From Oxytricha trifallax (Eukaryota > Ciliophora > Spirotrichea > Sporadotrichida > Oxytrichidae): a stretch of 64,000 nucleotides of DNA. The notes beneath the pieces were generated by a model. It saw only the letters and a program-made list of their open reading frames with translations, did no database searches and was not told where the DNA came from. Made by a program: the position numbers and the translations under genes. This document shows, in pieces, positions 1 through 11,087 of this stretch. Within the stretch, counting starts at the first letter, position 1, and the number at the start of each line of letters is the position of its first letter. The DNA lies in NCBI GenBank assembly GCA_000711775.1, contig ARYC01025606.1, positions 1-64,000 on the forward strand. The letters are read 5' to 3'.

Positions 1-54
1 GCATATACGCGATTGAATTTCATATTTAGTCTCGTTTGTATAAAATGTGGTTAA

Positions 55-2634
55 TTATTTGATGTATAGGCGAAGTACGTCAATAACTTCTTGATGACCA
101 TATTCTTTTGCCAAATCAAGCGCTGTTTTTCCTTCAGCGTCAGCTTGCTGGTAATCTGCATTATTTTCAAGCAATGCCTCAATAACTGCTTTTTTACCAT
201 GGCGGGCAGCCATTAATAATGGAGTTCTACCATCAATGTCTTTGTGCTCTATATTTGCACCAACACTTAACAGAAATTTTACCAGATTTACTTTACCATG
301 TAAAGCTGCCATACTTAGAGCCGTTCGCTGATTATGGTTTTTGTGTTCCAAGTTTGCACCCGCAGCAATCAGGATTCTTACTACATTTGACTTACCATGC
401 TCAGCTGCAATCATCAGCGCGGTTTCACCATTTCTATCAGTTAATTCCATATCTGCATTTTTCTCAATCAGCATTCGGATAACGTTTGATTTACCCAGTA
501 GGGCAGCTTGCATCAATCCGCTAGTTCCATTACGATCAACTTCATTAACATTGGTTGCCGGATTTGCCAAAATTGCTTTCACCTGCTTTGCTGTTCCATC
601 TACTATCGCTAATCCGAGGCTGGATAAATTTTGTGGAACGATTTTATTTACCATAATTGGTGCAGCTACTGGTTTTGCGCCTTTTAAAATTTCAGCTATC
701 TGTGGGTATTCTTTTGCGATTGCGATTGAAAGAGCGGTATTTCCTTCGTCATCTTGATGGGTATAATTGGCACCATGAGCCAAAAGGATTTTTACCAGAT
801 TTACCGAGCCGACCATTGTGGCAAAAAATAGTGGAGTTCGTTGCTGATAATCTGCACGCTCGATATTAGCCCCTGATTTGATAAGGAACTCTGCAATTTC
901 TTCTTGCTGATACCAGATAGCAAAGATTAGCGGCGTCCACTTGTTGTTATCACAAGCATCAATATTGGCTCCAGCTTGTACCAGTAGTTTTACAATCTCC
1001 ATTTTGCCATCACGAACAGCATACATTAACGCACTCCAATACGATTTATTGGTGTATTCGAGATTTACCCCGGCATTAATAAGTGTTTCAACTATTTCTT
1101 TATTACCACTCCATGCTGCCCAAATCAATGTCCGTCCACCGCTAAATACTGTAGCTTCAAAGTTTGCTCCAGCTTTCACAAGATGGGTAACTACTTCGTG
1201 GTAGTTTTTTTCTTCTGCAATGTCAAGGGCATTTTGTCCTGCCTTATCGCGGTGTTCCAGATTCGCTTCATTGGAAGATAACAAATCTATCATTTTTGGC
1301 TGGTTATACCATGCCGCTACCAGTAGTGGAGTATGTCCGTAGCCATCAGTATGTTCTAGGTTTGCACCATTATCGATAAGTAACTGTGCAACCGTAGTTT
1401 TGCTATCACGTGTTGCGTAGATAAGTGCAGTCCAGCCTTTTCGATCTGCATGTTCAATATTTGCGCCATGCTTTAATAGTAGCTCTACGATGTTAAGATG
1501 CCCTTTCCACGCGGCAAAGAGTAGTGGTGTCCAACCGTATTTATCTTTATGTTCGATATTTACACCATATTTGATAAGTGTCATGCAAATGTCATATAGA
1601 CCATCTTTGGCTGCGATCATTAGTGGCGTCCAGCCATTTGTATCTTCCTGTTCAAGATTTAAGCCGCTATTTGCCAGCATTTCAAGACAGTTGATATTAT
1701 TACCAAGTATCGCATAGTGAAGAATTGAATATCCTCTACTATCTACGATTGAATTGGAGGGTTTTATTTCTGCAAGAAGTAGCTTTAGAATATCCTGATG
1801 ATTATCTCTTGCTGCATACATTAACGGTGTTCTACCATGCATATCAGTATGGTTGTTTTCTATTTTATGCACTAATAACAGTTGGGCGATTTCATAATAG
1901 TCATTGCTGATAGCATAATTAAGTGCATTCCAGCCATAGCTATCTTTATAGTTTATATTTGCACCTGCCTCAATAAGTACCTTAGCTATCTCATAGTTTC
2001 CATCGCGAACTGCATAGATTAAGACACTTTTACCTTGCTTGTCGGTGCTATTTAGCTTACATCCAGATTGGATTAAGGTATTTACTGTGGCTAGATTACG
2101 ATTCCAGTTAGCAAAAAATAGTGCCGTCCAGCCATGATTATCTGTTTGCTCTAGGTTAGCGCCGGCATTAATCAACAAATTAATAATCTCAATATTGTCA
2201 CCAAGTGCTGCAATGCTTAATAATGGCCAGCCATCTTCATCCTGCTGATTTACATTTGCACCAAGGTTTAATATTTGCTTGACTTCGGCAAATTGAGCAT
2301 TTCTGACCGCATCAAAAAGAGCTTCATTTAATTTTTTATTGTCTGGAGCTGTAGGTGCTGTTAAAATATTTAGTCGAGAAACAATGTGATCGTGATTCAT
2401 ATTTTGTGCAAGCGTAACTGCATTTACTCCGTTAGCGTTTTGTTTATTTACGTTTGCGCCTGCCTGAATTAGCATTTCTACCGCTGCGATATGTCCACGA
2501 ATAGCAGCTTGCATCAAAGGGGTTATTCCATGACTATTCGTGCGATTAACATCAACTCCTTCGCCAATTAATTTTGCCATTTTCATTAAATCATTACTAC
2601 TAGCAGCTTCAATTAGTTGCTCTATTTTTTGCAT
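55..2634 (-). CDS. Bacterial ankyrin-repeat protein, 859 aa
   Basis: Nearly the whole protein is ankyrin repeats: about 24 units of 33 residues, each with a G-x-T-P/A-L-x-x-A core (for example NSHGITPLMQAA near residue 34, DKYGWTPLLFAA near 365, DGRTPLLMAA near 804). One irregular stretch lies near residues 650-690. There is no signal peptide, membrane segment or second domain, so it is probably a cytoplasmic or secreted protein-binding scaffold. In intracellular bacteria such proteins are often host-directed, but that is inference. The frame is intact with no TAA/TAG read-through, unlike the ciliate genes further right. The ATG at 2634 is preceded by AAAGG with 7-bp spacing, a reasonable ribosome binding site. 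The next gene lies 231 bp upstream on the same strand. Confidence 0.93.
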   Translation of the reverse strand: MQKIEQLIEAASSNDLMKMAKLIGEGVDVNRTNSHGITPLMQAAIRGHIAAVEMLIQAGANVNKQNANGVNAVTLAQNMNHDHIVSRLNILTAPTAPDNKKLNEALFDAVRNAQFAEVKQILNLGANVNQQDEDGWPLLSIAALGDNIEIINLLINAGANLEQTDNHGWTALFFANWNRNLATVNTLIQSGCKLNSTDKQGKSVLIYAVRDGNYEIAKVLIEAGANINYKDSYGWNALNYAISNDYYEIAQLLLVHKIENNHTDMHGRTPLMYAARDNHQDILKLLLAEIKPSNSIVDSRGYSILHYAILGNNINCLEMLANSGLNLEQEDTNGWTPLMIAAKDGLYDICMTLIKYGVNIEHKDKYGWTPLLFAAWKGHLNIVELLLKHGANIEHADRKGWTALIYATRDSKTTVAQLLIDNGANLEHTDGYGHTPLLVAAWYNQPKMIDLLSSNEANLEHRDKAGQNALDIAEEKNYHEVVTHLVKAGANFEATVFSGGRTLIWAAWSGNKEIVETLINAGVNLEYTNKSYWSALMYAVRDGKMEIVKLLVQAGANIDACDNNKWTPLIFAIWYQQEEIAEFLIKSGANIERADYQQRTPLFFATMVGSVNLVKILLAHGANYTHQDDEGNTALSIAIAKEYPQIAEILKGAKPVAAPIMVNKIVPQNLSSLGLAIVDGTAKQVKAILANPATNVNEVDRNGTSGLMQAALLGKSNVIRMLIEKNADMELTDRNGETALMIAAEHGKSNVVRILIAAGANLEHKNHNQRTALSMAALHGKVNLVKFLLSVGANIEHKDIDGRTPLLMAARHGKKAVIEALLENNADYQQADAEGKTALDLAKEYGHQEVIDVLRLYIK

Positions 2635-2865
2635 TCCTCGACCTTTAATTCTATCTGTCTGTATTTTATCGTTTTTATTATATAGAATACCTATCTGTGG
2701 TATTCATAAACGCCCATAATTATAATCCAGAATAACTATTATTATTGGACTTTATTCCTGAAATTACCATCGTTATTACAAAAGGATAGCTAATCTAGCA
2801 ATATTTCTGTCAGGCTTGATTTCAAGTTTAGCAAAATTGATAGTATAGTAAGTGGAGGGCTAGTA

Positions 2866-4224
2866 TTATATACCCGAATTATTTTTGTCTAACTTTGTCA
2901 GTAGCGAAGTAAGAAGTTGTTTGAAGTCTGTGAGTTCAGAGGTGCTACCATTGGTTTTTATGTCATTGGCAATAATTGAAATTGCATATGTCTGACCATT
3001 GTTACTAGTAAAATATCCAGAATAAGCCTTAACATCATCAAGAGTTCCAGTTTTTACATAAAGCTGATTATGGTATGTACGGAAGTCATTTTCCAGAGTA
3101 CCAGACTCACCAGGAGTTGGCAAGCTTAACCTGAATTTTGGGTAATCAGATGAAGAGTATATTGTCTCTAGTAGCTGGGTCATGTGTTTTGCACTCAATT
3201 TCTCATGACGGGAAAGACCTGCGCCATTTTCAGGAGTAAGCTCTGAAAAATCAAATGTTGCAGCAATAGTTTTTTTATATTCATTGACACTATTAATATA
3301 AGTATCAGAATTGTTAGTTTTAAATGCACCAAGACTCATAAATAGGGTCTTGGCATAAGTGTTATTACTCATTTGATTCATTATTGGTAATAGCGTGTTA
3401 ATTGACTCCGAATTATGAATAATAACGATATTGGTATCCGCTGGTGCTACACCTGATTCAATTGAGTCGTATTTGATTCCAATGTTAGCTAGTGATTTTG
3501 CGATAATTTTTTTATCGTAGCTAAAATCATCTCCAAGATAAATACCTATTTCTTTTTTATTACATTTTTGTGGTAGTGAACCAGATAATGAAAGCGTGTT
3601 TTTAGCTATTTTCTTAATGGTTACATAATCATTGGCATTTTTACAGCTTGATTTCCCTGCTAGATATTTAAGATTATTTTGTAGTTTTAATCCTAAACTT
3701 GGTGGCTTTACTAGACTGATTTTGCCATTTTTTATTTTGATGCCAACCAGAGTTAAATCATTGTCGATCAAAAGTCCATCTGGTTCTACAGAATACGTAG
3801 CATACGGTTCAGGGTGTAATTCGCTATTTTTAGGTTTGCTATTAAATACACTATTATCAAGAATGATCTTGCCGGAAACTGTATTTATGCCAGTATCATT
3901 TTTAAATGACTGGATCATGTTATTAATTGTAATGGTATTAAGGAATGGGTCGCCGCCACCAATAATGTAAATGTTTCCATTAAGTATTGTATTTTCAACG
4001 TTGCCAGAATATGCTATTTTGGTATGCCAGTTAAAATCCCAGCCAAGTTTTTTTAGCGCAACATAGCTCGTTACCACTTTCATGTTTGAGGCAAGAAGCA
4101 TGGGTTTGTCTGCATGGTAACTATAAACTGGTTTATTTTGATCCAGATTAACAACTGAGACCGCTACTTTGTTTTCTAGGCTATCGGGAATTGTAATTTC
4201 AAGAGCAGCAACAGTTTTTATCAA
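2866..4224 (-). CDS. dacB: D-alanyl-D-alanine carboxypeptidase/endopeptidase, PBP4 (DacB) type
   Basis: This is a peptidase family S13 penicillin-binding protein, which trims or cuts peptidoglycan cross-links in the periplasm. All three active-site motifs are visible: S-x-x-K (SNMK, residues 46-49, in LLASNMKVVTS), S-x-N (SNN in MNQMSNNTYAKTLF, near 286) and K-T-G (YVKTGTLDD, near 391). NGAGLSRHEKLSA is the family segment before the last motif. At 452 aa it has the usual length. The given start is TTG; the frame stays open upstream to about 4262 through a hydrophobic stretch (ALILSFLIKTVAAL) that reads as the signal peptide. The true start may be a rare codon, or the 5' end may be cut by the junction with ciliate DNA. 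Standard code, no frameshift. Confidence 0.9.
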   Translation of the reverse strand: MIKTVAALEITIPDSLENKVAVSVVNLDQNKPVYSYHADKPMLLASNMKVVTSYVALKKLGWDFNWHTKIAYSGNVENTILNGNIYIIGGGDPFLNTITINNMIQSFKNDTGINTVSGKIILDNSVFNSKPKNSELHPEPYATYSVEPDGLLIDNDLTLVGIKIKNGKISLVKPPSLGLKLQNNLKYLAGKSSCKNANDYVTIKKIAKNTLSLSGSLPQKCNKKEIGIYLGDDFSYDKKIIAKSLANIGIKYDSIESGVAPADTNIVIIHNSESINTLLPIMNQMSNNTYAKTLFMSLGAFKTNNSDTYINSVNEYKKTIAATFDFSELTPENGAGLSRHEKLSAKHMTQLLETIYSSSDYPKFRLSLPTPGESGTLENDFRTYHNQLYVKTGTLDDVKAYSGYFTSNNGQTYAISIIANDIKTNGSTSELTDFKQLLTSLLTKLDKNNSGI

Positions 4225-4470
4225 AAAACTGAGAATTAGCGCATAGTTAATACTTAGGTTATGATTTTACTATATTATAGACTTTATATTATTGATATGT
4301 TCATTGTCATTTATTTTATGTCAATATGATACTCTCTTATCAATGTAATCTTCTGATATTTTTTAATTAGATTTTAATATTTAAGATTATAAATTTTTAG
4401 GATATTATATTTAGCATTAAAGATAGTTTGGATTCAGGATTATCAGCAATGGACTTTAAGTCATCTTCTA
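4225..4470. other. Junction between bacterial genes and the palindrome
   Basis: AT-rich sequence between the 5' end of the dacB-like gene and the outer end of the left palindrome arm. No gene, terminator or recognisable recombination site is visible. The change from bacterial to ciliate or organellar sequence must fall in or near this stretch. Confidence 0.5.
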
Positions 4471-6113
4471 TAAGTCATAATCTTTAGATTCAAACTAATA
4501 GATCGAAGTTTGAGTGTTAAACATTTCAATAGACTGATTAATTCTCATAATTAGGCTCTGTGCACCTGAAGCTTAGTGTGAGAAAAGTTTATCTTGCATA
4601 TCTTCCAGAGAGTCTAGTCTTTGTTTTAGTCTTCGATCAACTGTCTAAGGTTGAACTCCATATTTTTTGATTTTAGAAATAATAAATATAAATTATGAAC
4701 CTATCTTCAATTTAAATATGTATGTGTAAAAGCTTTAATTTTATGGGTTATTTAATTCTATAATTTAGGCTTAGATTTACAAGTTTTTCAATATTTATTT
4801 ATTGTTACCCTAATAATTACTGTTTAGCTTAATTTATAAAGAAATATTAAAATGTAAATTGATCCAAATTAGCAGTATATCTCCGAATTTTAAAAGTCTA
4901 AAAGCAAATTTAATTAATTTTTCCAGATTTTGACGTTGACCTCTTAACTTAGTTAAGTAGATCACGATTTAGTTAATACTCCTTTGAGTTCTATTTGCTA
5001 CCCAATTTTCAGCAAATAAAAATAAAATCTACCTTAATACAACTAATATATGAAATTGGGATCGATGGCCTTTGATACCTAAATTTAACTTAACTTAGAA
5101 AAAATATCATAAATCACCAGAGGTTCTGAGCAAATGACAGTGGAGCATTAATTTCCAATTCAATTTAAGGAATTTTAATTTGGCTTTTGAAAGTAAAAGG
5201 TCCAATCAGTCATAATAATGTAAAAATTGGGAATTGTTAAATTCTTAAAATACAGATGAATATAAATAAATGTTGATGATAATATATTTATAATTATCAA
5301 TTTGAAATTTGTTTGATTATTGCTAAAATAGAATTGAACCAGGAAATTGTGATAATAAAATTAAAAATAAATAAATAATATAATTAGACTAATGGAAAAA
5401 TGCGTAAACCCCAAATCCCCTCAATTTCAAAACCCCTGTGTTTTTGTTGCCATGTGTCATATTTTTATTAGTAGTTGGTCAAAAAATTTAGGGACCTTGT
5501 CAAAATAATACTTGTATTAATAAAAATTCACACATCTCAAATTTAGGGGTCTGTATAATTAAGGAAGTCAGGAGATTTGCGAAATTAGCGATTTCAAAGA
5601 CTTGCGTAGTTTAGGGCAAAATAAAGACTTTATCATAAAAAACCTCTCTCATTTACCGAAAAGGGGCTTGAAAGTAGGGTAACTCCATTAAAATTTGGAA
5701 GTTTTGCCAAAATATGGCATTCATGTATAATTGCGATAATATAAAGGCAAATGTAACTGAGAAGAATCGCGAAGGAAGTGGCCATTTTAAGAGTGCTAAT
5801 ATGAAATAGAAGCAGTATTTTAGAATTGAGTGTTGTATAAAGAGTGAATAGGACATTTTAAAGTATCATTTAAATAGCGTTATTAATTATAATAATCTGC
5901 GATGAATTTAAAAGTGACATACCAGGGGAAATTGTAAAGGGAAACAGGTTCTTAACACTACTCCACCTATGAAACAAACATCATCAAAAAAACCAGCGTT
6001 TATATATAAATTTTCAAAATTATCAAAAAAAAAACTTTTTATTTTTATCGCATGGATTTTTTTTAAAATATTTCGAAAAAAAAAAATCTATAAAAAAAAA
6101 AAAATCTAAAAAA

Positions 6114-6428
6114 ATGCTTTTAGCCCGTTATATTAGAAAATTATATTTACTGATAAAATTTAAACATACTATTTTTTTTATAAAGAAAATACCGACTTAT
6201 TTATTAGAAATTATAAATATCTTAAATACTCCTATTATACATAAGTTTTTAAATCCTTTTTCCGAAACTACGGTAGAAGAACCTAATGTAAGAAAAAACA
6301 TCTTTAACATTAATTATTTTATTTTTTTTAAAAATATTGATTTTTCTAATAATAAAACCAGACAAAAAGGTCGGATTAAAAGAAAAGTTACTCGAAAAAT
6401 GATTTTAGAAAACTCGATTATCGATTAA
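6114..6428 (+). CDS. Small mitochondrial ORF, 104 aa, unknown
   Basis: This frame lies just upstream of the mitochondrial rRNA in the left arm. The N-terminal part is hydrophobic and aromatic, and the C-terminal tail is strongly basic (KTRQKGRIKRKVTRKM), which would suit a divergent mitochondrial ribosomal protein or an RNA-binding protein. No family can be named with confidence. It ends at TAA about 70 bp before the rRNA. The mirror copy in the right arm is frameshifted, so only this copy is intact. Confidence 0.45.
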   Translation: MLLARYIRKLYLLIKFKHTIFFIKKIPTYLLEIINILNTPIIHKFLNPFSETTVEEPNVRKNIFNINYFIFFKNIDFSNNKTRQKGRIKRKVTRKMILENSIID

Positions 6429-6499
6429 CGAACGATTAAAATATTAAAATACTTTTTAGATATGTATATATATATACATATTGATTATACAAAAAATAA

Positions 6500-7605
6500 A
6501 ACCACGAGTTTGACTGTGGCTCGGAATGAACGCGAGCGGAACGTTTTGACACATGCTAGTCTCATAGAAATCATTTTTTGGTTCGTATGGCGCAACGGTG
6601 CGTAAAAAGCAAATTAGTTTTTTTTAAGTTACTTTAAAAGTAAATAAAACTTATTTTGAATTTTAATTTTTTTATATTAAAATTCTTTTTATTTTAAATT
6701 TTTATTAAAAAAATAAAATAAAAAAAAGTTAAAAAAAATGTTTAAAAAAATTAATTGAAAAAGGTTAGATTTTTATTTTTTTAAGTCGATCAACCTTAGT
6801 TGCTCTGAAAGGTCGGACAACCACATGGGGGCTGAAAAACACCCCCACCGTCGGCAGCAGTGGAGAATCTTAGTCAATAAACGAAAGTTTGAACTAGCGT
6901 TTCGCGGGGATGAGGAACCTAATTGGTCGAGAAGCTACATAGCTGTAAGTTCGTGAGCGCGGAGTTCAAATGACATTATACTCGAAGCGAACCCCGGGGC
7001 CAACAACGTGCCGCAGCTGCGGTAAGACGTTGACGGGAAGCGTTTTTGATGCATTTATAGGCCTAAAGTGTGACTAGACTGTTCAAGGAAATTATAAATA
7101 AAAACAAAGGTATAACGTCGAAGTTTTATAATACCTTGTATACTAGAGATTTAGGCAGATTTACGATAAGCATAGTCTGAGAGTAAAATTCAAAGAGACT
7201 GTAAGGATCTTCAGAAGCCGCGGCGGTTTTTCATCTAAATCTGACGTCGAATCACTAAAGCACGAGTATCAATCAGGATTGGAGACCCTAGTAGTTCGTG
7301 CCCTGAATCTATGGACATTTTGTATAAAAAATTTTTTTTATGTATAAGCTAACGCGTAAATGTCTCGCCTGGGGAGTAAAGATGCAAAGGTAAAACTTAA
7401 AAAGATTGGCGGGAGTTTGTATAAATGGTGGAGCGTGTGGTTTAATTCGACAGTCCACGTTTAATCTTACCAACGTATTTTAAATTATTATCGTAAAATT
7501 TGACTAGAACTACCGAAATAATTTAAGATGGTACTGCATGGCTGTCGTCAGTTTTTGTTGTAAAATCGTAAATAAAACTTATAACGAGGGTTGCGTTTGT
7601 TTAAT
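6500..7605 (+). rRNA. rns: Mitochondrial small-subunit rRNA, 5' part, left-arm copy
   Basis: Conserved bacterial-type 16S landmarks occur in order: GTTTGA..GGCTC near 6508 (helix 1), GCAGCAGTGGAGAATCTTAG near 6855, a 530-loop-like GTGCCGCAGCTGCGGTAAGA near 7010, a 790-loop-like segment (GGAGACCCTAGTAGTTC) near 7280, GTGTGGTTTAATTCGA near 7434, and GCATGGCTGTCGTCAG near 7536. AACGAGGGTTGCG in the spacer matches the 1100 region. The molecule stops there: about 430 nt of the usual 3' end, including the anti-Shine-Dalgarno region, are missing because the palindrome turns back. The divergence and AT content point to a ciliate mitochondrial rRNA. Confidence 0.85.
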
Positions 7606-7618
7606 AACTTAATATTGT

Positions 7619-8682
7619 ATTTTACAACAAAAACTGACGACAGCCATGCAGTACCATCTTAAATTATTTCGGTAGTTCTAGTCAAATTTTACGATAATAA
7701 TTTAAAATACGTTGGTAAGATTAAACGTGGACTGTCGAATTAAACCACACGCTCCACCATTTATACAAACTCCCGCCAATCTTTTTAAGTTTTACCTTTG
7801 CATCTTTACTCCCCAGGCGAGACATTTACGCGTTAGCTTATACATAAAAAAAATTTTTTATACAAAATGTCCATAGATTCAGGGCACGAACTACTAGGGT
7901 CTCCAATCCTGATTGATACTCGTGCTTTAGTGATTCGACGTCAGATTTAGATGAAAAACCGCCGCGGCTTCTGAAGATCCTTACAGTCTCGTTTGAATTG
8001 TTATTCTCTAGACTGATGCTTATCGTAAATCTGCCTATAATCTCTAGTATCAAGGTCTTATAAAACTTCGACGTATACGCCTTGTTTTTTATTATAGTTT
8101 TGAACAGTCTAGTCAGATTTACGGCTAGTAATGATCAATAAGCGCTTCCCGCGTCAACGTCTTACGCAGCTGCTGCACGTTGTTGCCACGGGGTTCTCTC
8201 GAGTTAATGTATGTTGTAACTCGCGCACGAAGCTTAGCAGCTATCGTAGCTTCTCGACCAATTAGGTTCCTCATCCCCGCGAAACGCTAGTTCAAACTTT
8301 CGTTTATTGACTAAGATTCTCCACTGCTGCCGACGGTGGGGTGTTTTTCAGCCCCCATGTGGTTGTCCGACCTTTCAGAGCAACTAAGGTTGATCGACTT
8401 AAAAAAATAAAAATCTAACCTTTTTCAATTAATTTTTTTAAACATTTTTTTTAACTTTTTTTTATTTTATTTTTTTAATAAAAATTTAAAATAAAAAGAA
8501 TTTTAATATAAAAAAATTAAAATTCAAAATAAGTTTTATTTACTTTTAAAGTAACTTAAAAAAAACTAATTTGCTTTTTACGCACCGTTGCGCCATACGA
8601 ACCAAAAAAATGATTTCTATGAGACTAGCATGTGTCAAAACGTTCCGCTCGCGTTCATTCCGAGCCACAGTCAAACTCGTGG
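7619..8682 (-). rRNA. rns: Mitochondrial small-subunit rRNA, 5' part, right-arm mirror copy
   Basis: Reverse complement of the left-arm rRNA, with the same landmarks in opposite order. The 530-loop region reads GTGCAGCAGCTGCGTAAGAC here and GTGCCGCAGCTGCGGTAAGA in the left arm. Each lacks bases found in the universal form, and they are different bases. That looks more like sequence error or decay than like two functional rRNAs. Confidence 0.8.
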
Positions 8683-8753
8683 TTTTATTTTTTGTATAAT
8701 CCATATGTATATATATATATATCTAAAAAGTATTTTAATATTTTAATCGTTCG

Positions 8754-9066
8754 TTAATCGATAATCGAGTTTTCTAAAATCATTTTTCGAGTAACTTTTC
8801 TTTTAATCCGACCTTTTTGTCTGGTTTTATTATTAGAAAAATCAATATTTTTAAAAAAAATAAAATAATTAATGTTAAAGATATTTTTTCTTACATTAGG
8901 TTCTTCTACCGCAGTTTCGGAAAAAGGATTTAAAAACTTATATAATAGGAGTATTTAAGATATTTATAATTTCTAATAAATAAGTCGGTATTTTCTTTAT
9001 AAAAAAAATAGTATGTTTAAATTTTATCAGTAAATATAATTTTCTAATATAACGGGCTAAAAGCAT
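8754..9066 (-). pseudogene. Mirror copy of the 104-aa mitochondrial ORF, frameshifted
   Basis: Reverse complement of 6114-6428 but two bases shorter: the left arm has ATTATACATAAG where this arm has ATTATATAAG. The frame breaks after about 45 codons. There are a few other substitutions. Confidence 0.7.
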
Positions 9067-10695
9067 TTTTTTAGATTTTTTTTTTTTTATAGATTTTTTT
9101 TTTTCGAAATATTTTAAAAAAAATCCATGCGATAAAAATAAAAAGTTTTTTTTTTGATAATTTTGAATTTATATATAACGCTGGTTTTTTTGAAGGTTCA
9201 ATAAACATGTTAAAAAATTTTTTTATTTTTTTATTTTAATTCAATAAAAAATAATTTAAGTCTACTGATAATTCAAAAAAAAATAACACTATTTTATATT
9301 TTACTTAAAAATGTCCTAATTCACTCTTTACAACACTCGATTCTAAAATACTGCTTCTATTTCACATTTGCACTCTTATAATGACCACTTCCTTCGCGAT
9401 TCTACTTAGTTGCATTTGTCTTTATATTATCGCAATCATGCATGAATGCCATATTTCGGCAAAACTTCCAAATTTTAATGGAGTTACCCTACTTTCAAGC
9501 CCCTTTTCGGTAAATGAGAGAGGTTTTTATGAAAAAGTCCCTATTTTGGCCTAAACTACGCAAATCTCTGAAATCGCTAATTTAGCAAATGTCCCAACTT
9601 CCCTAATTATAAAGACCCCTAAATTTGAGATGTATCAATTTTTACAAGTACATATATAATTTTGACCAGCCCCCTAAATTTTTTGACCAACTACTAATAA
9701 AAAAATGACACATAGCAACAAAAAAACAGGGGTTTTGAAATTGAGGGGATTTGGGGTTTACGCATTTTTCCATTGGTCTAATTATATTATTTATTTAATT
9801 TTAATTTTATTTTCACAAATTTCCTGATTCAATTCTATTTTAGCAATAATCAAACAAATTTCAAATTGATAATTATAAATATATTATCATCAACATTTAT
9901 TTATATTCATCTGTATTTTAAGAATTTAACAATTCCCAATTTTTACATTATTATGACTGATTGGACCTTTTACTTTCAAAAGCCAAATTAAAATTCCTTA
10001 AATTGAATTGGAAATTAATGCTCCACTGTCATTTGCTCAGAACCTCTGGTGATTTATGATATTTTTTCTAAGTTAAGTTAAATTTAGGTATCAAAGGCCA
10101 TCGATCCCAATTTCATATATTAGTTGTATTAAGGTAGATTTTATTTTTATTTGCTGAAAATTGGGTAGCAAATAGAACTCAAAGGAGTATTAACTAAATC
10201 GTGATCTACTTAACTAAGTTAAGAGGTCAACGTCAAAATCTGGAAAAATTAATTAAATTTGCTTTTAGACTTTTAAAATTCGGAGATATACTGCTAATTT
10301 GGATCAATTTACATTTTAATATTTCTTTATAAATTAAGCTAAACAGTAATTATTAGGGTAACAATAAATAAATATTGAAAAACTTGTAAATCTAAGCCTA
10401 AATTATAGAATTAAATAACCCATAAAATTAAAGCTTTTACACATACATATTTAAATTGAAGATAGGTTCATAATTTATATTTATTATTTCTAAAATCAAA
10501 AAATATGGAGTTCAACCTTAGACAGTTGATCGAAGACTAAAACAAAGACTAGACTCTCTGGAAGATATGCAAGATAAACTTTTCTCACACTAAGCTTCAG
10601 GTGCACAGAGCCTAATTATGAGAATTAATCAGTCTATTGAAATGTTTAACACTCAAACTTCGATCTATTAGTTTGAATCTAAAGATTATGACTTA

Positions 10696-11087
10696 TTTTT
10701 AGTGAAGGATAACGTAGAGTTCAGTTTTGCTGATAATTCTAGATCAAGACCTATTGTGATTTTTGTAATGCTTAAATATAAAGTATTCCTAGAAAATTAT
10801 AATTTCTTAAATTATTCGTAAAAGGCATTCTAATTTAAAAAATTATCAGAAGATTTTACATTGGTGATTTTTAAGGTTATTTTTTGTAGTTATGCTATAT
10901 TGACATAAAAAGTATATGCAAAATTGAGATATTCCAATTAATTCATAAGGCTTCTTATTTTAATGATAGTAAAATTTTCAGTTTAAAAAAACTTAAGTTT
11001 TATTTTTAATCTATTTTAGCACTAATTTTAAAAAAATTGGGTTTATAGTTTTCCAAATTTTAGCTTTTCTAGAATCATTAATTTTTA
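10696..11087. other. AT-rich spacer right of the palindrome
   Basis: No gene, repeat or RNA is visible. The sequence becomes less AT-rich and coding in character from about 11,090. Confidence 0.4.

Larger units (their letters stand above)
4471..10695. repeat. 6.2-kb imperfect palindrome (inverted duplication)
   Basis: The left arm (4471-7566) is repeated in reverse complement as the right arm (7619-10695) around a 52-bp spacer. Each arm has an outer AT-rich segment of about 1.4 kb (4471-5866 and 9312-10695) of nuclear appearance, then roughly 110 bp that do not match between arms (about 5870-5985 versus 9195-9310), then a mitochondrial segment of about 1.6 kb. The arms are almost identical over long stretches but differ by many small indels in a block near 6930-7220 (mirror 8000-8270). 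The spacer is single-copy and continues the rRNA. Such a structure can be a real inverted duplication or a fold-back artefact of amplification or long-read sequencing. Confidence 0.9.

Noticed and set aside
219..1910. Several plus-strand frames opposite the ankyrin gene
   Set aside because: They are antisense shadows of a highly repetitive coding sequence and have no ribosome binding sites or protein families.
5405..5440. AAACCCCAAATCCCC as a telomere or TBE end in the palindrome arms
   Set aside because: It is not a regular C4A4 repeat, is not followed by the TBE inverted-repeat sequence and has no target duplication.
7838..8053. Minus-strand frame of 71 codons in the right palindrome arm
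   Set aside because: It lies entirely inside the mirror copy of the mitochondrial rRNA, in its conserved 3' part, and has no protein character.
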